DNA from: an uncultured Collinsella sp.
GTDB lineage: Bacteria > Actinomycetota > Coriobacteriia > Coriobacteriales > Coriobacteriaceae
Assembly: GCA_958427895.1 (NCBI GenBank)
Contig: CAUADW010000042.1
Span: 1-13,649 of the forward strand
Direction of reading: 5' to 3'
DNA length: 13,649 bases
The position numbers were made by a program, and so were the translations under genes. Below, piece after piece: positions 13,648-13,649 of this stretch (position 1 is its first letter; each line of letters begins with the position of its first letter). Below the pieces are notes generated by a model. The model saw only the letters and a program-made list of their open reading frames with translations, had not been told where the DNA came from and did not search any database.

Positions 13648-13649
13648 GT

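Overview
The window looks like a piece of chromosome from a GC-rich, FAS II-using bacterium, most likely a Coriobacteriia member (Collinsella/Olsenella-like). The reasons are high GC with G/C-ending codons, purine-rich Shine-Dalgarno sequences, protein sequences of mixed actinobacterial and Firmicutes flavour, and a dispersed TGTGACAAAGGGAC-type palindrome that I associate, from memory, with such genomes. The taxonomic call is an inference, not proven by the sequence.

Layout. The left edge holds the last 16 codons of rpsJ (ribosomal protein S10) and a strong intrinsic terminator. Convergent to it, on the minus strand, is birA, a biotin-protein ligase without a DNA-binding domain. A 176-bp divergent intergenic region follows, carrying two near-identical 17-bp operator-like repeats. 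Reading rightward from about 1.1 to 10.3 kb is a complete type II fatty-acid synthesis operon: fabH, acpP, fabK, fabD, fabG, fabF, accB, fabZ, accC and a fused accD-accA. The gene order is the same as in the streptococcal fab cluster, but fabT and fabM are not in the window. Genes are tightly packed, with short gaps or overlaps (fabK/fabD 13 nt, accC/accDA 14 nt).

How it works together. BirA attaches biotin to AccB. AccC carboxylates that biotin and the AccDA fusion passes the carboxyl group to acetyl-CoA, giving malonyl-CoA. FabD moves malonyl to ACP, FabH starts the chain, and FabF, FabG, FabZ and FabK run the elongation cycle on ACP.

Right side. An orphan PTS EIIC-like membrane protein gene starts 16 bp after accDA and is bracketed by degenerate copies of one palindromic repeat. 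The first copy contains both the accDA stop codon and the EIIC start codon. A hairpin terminator follows, then a cation diffusion facilitator with Mn-type metal-site residues and a histidine phosphatase. The last 124 bp hold a possible promoter and a hairpin cut by the window edge. No intergenic stretch exceeds 300 bp; the longest is the 176-bp birA-fabH gap. I saw no tRNA, rRNA, CRISPR array or insertion sequence. The most unusual items are the paired operator-like repeats before fabH, the palindromic repeat that builds the start of the EIIC gene, the histidine-poor EIIC itself, the AccD-AccA fusion, and a FabD whose GHSLGE motif reads GFSLGE.
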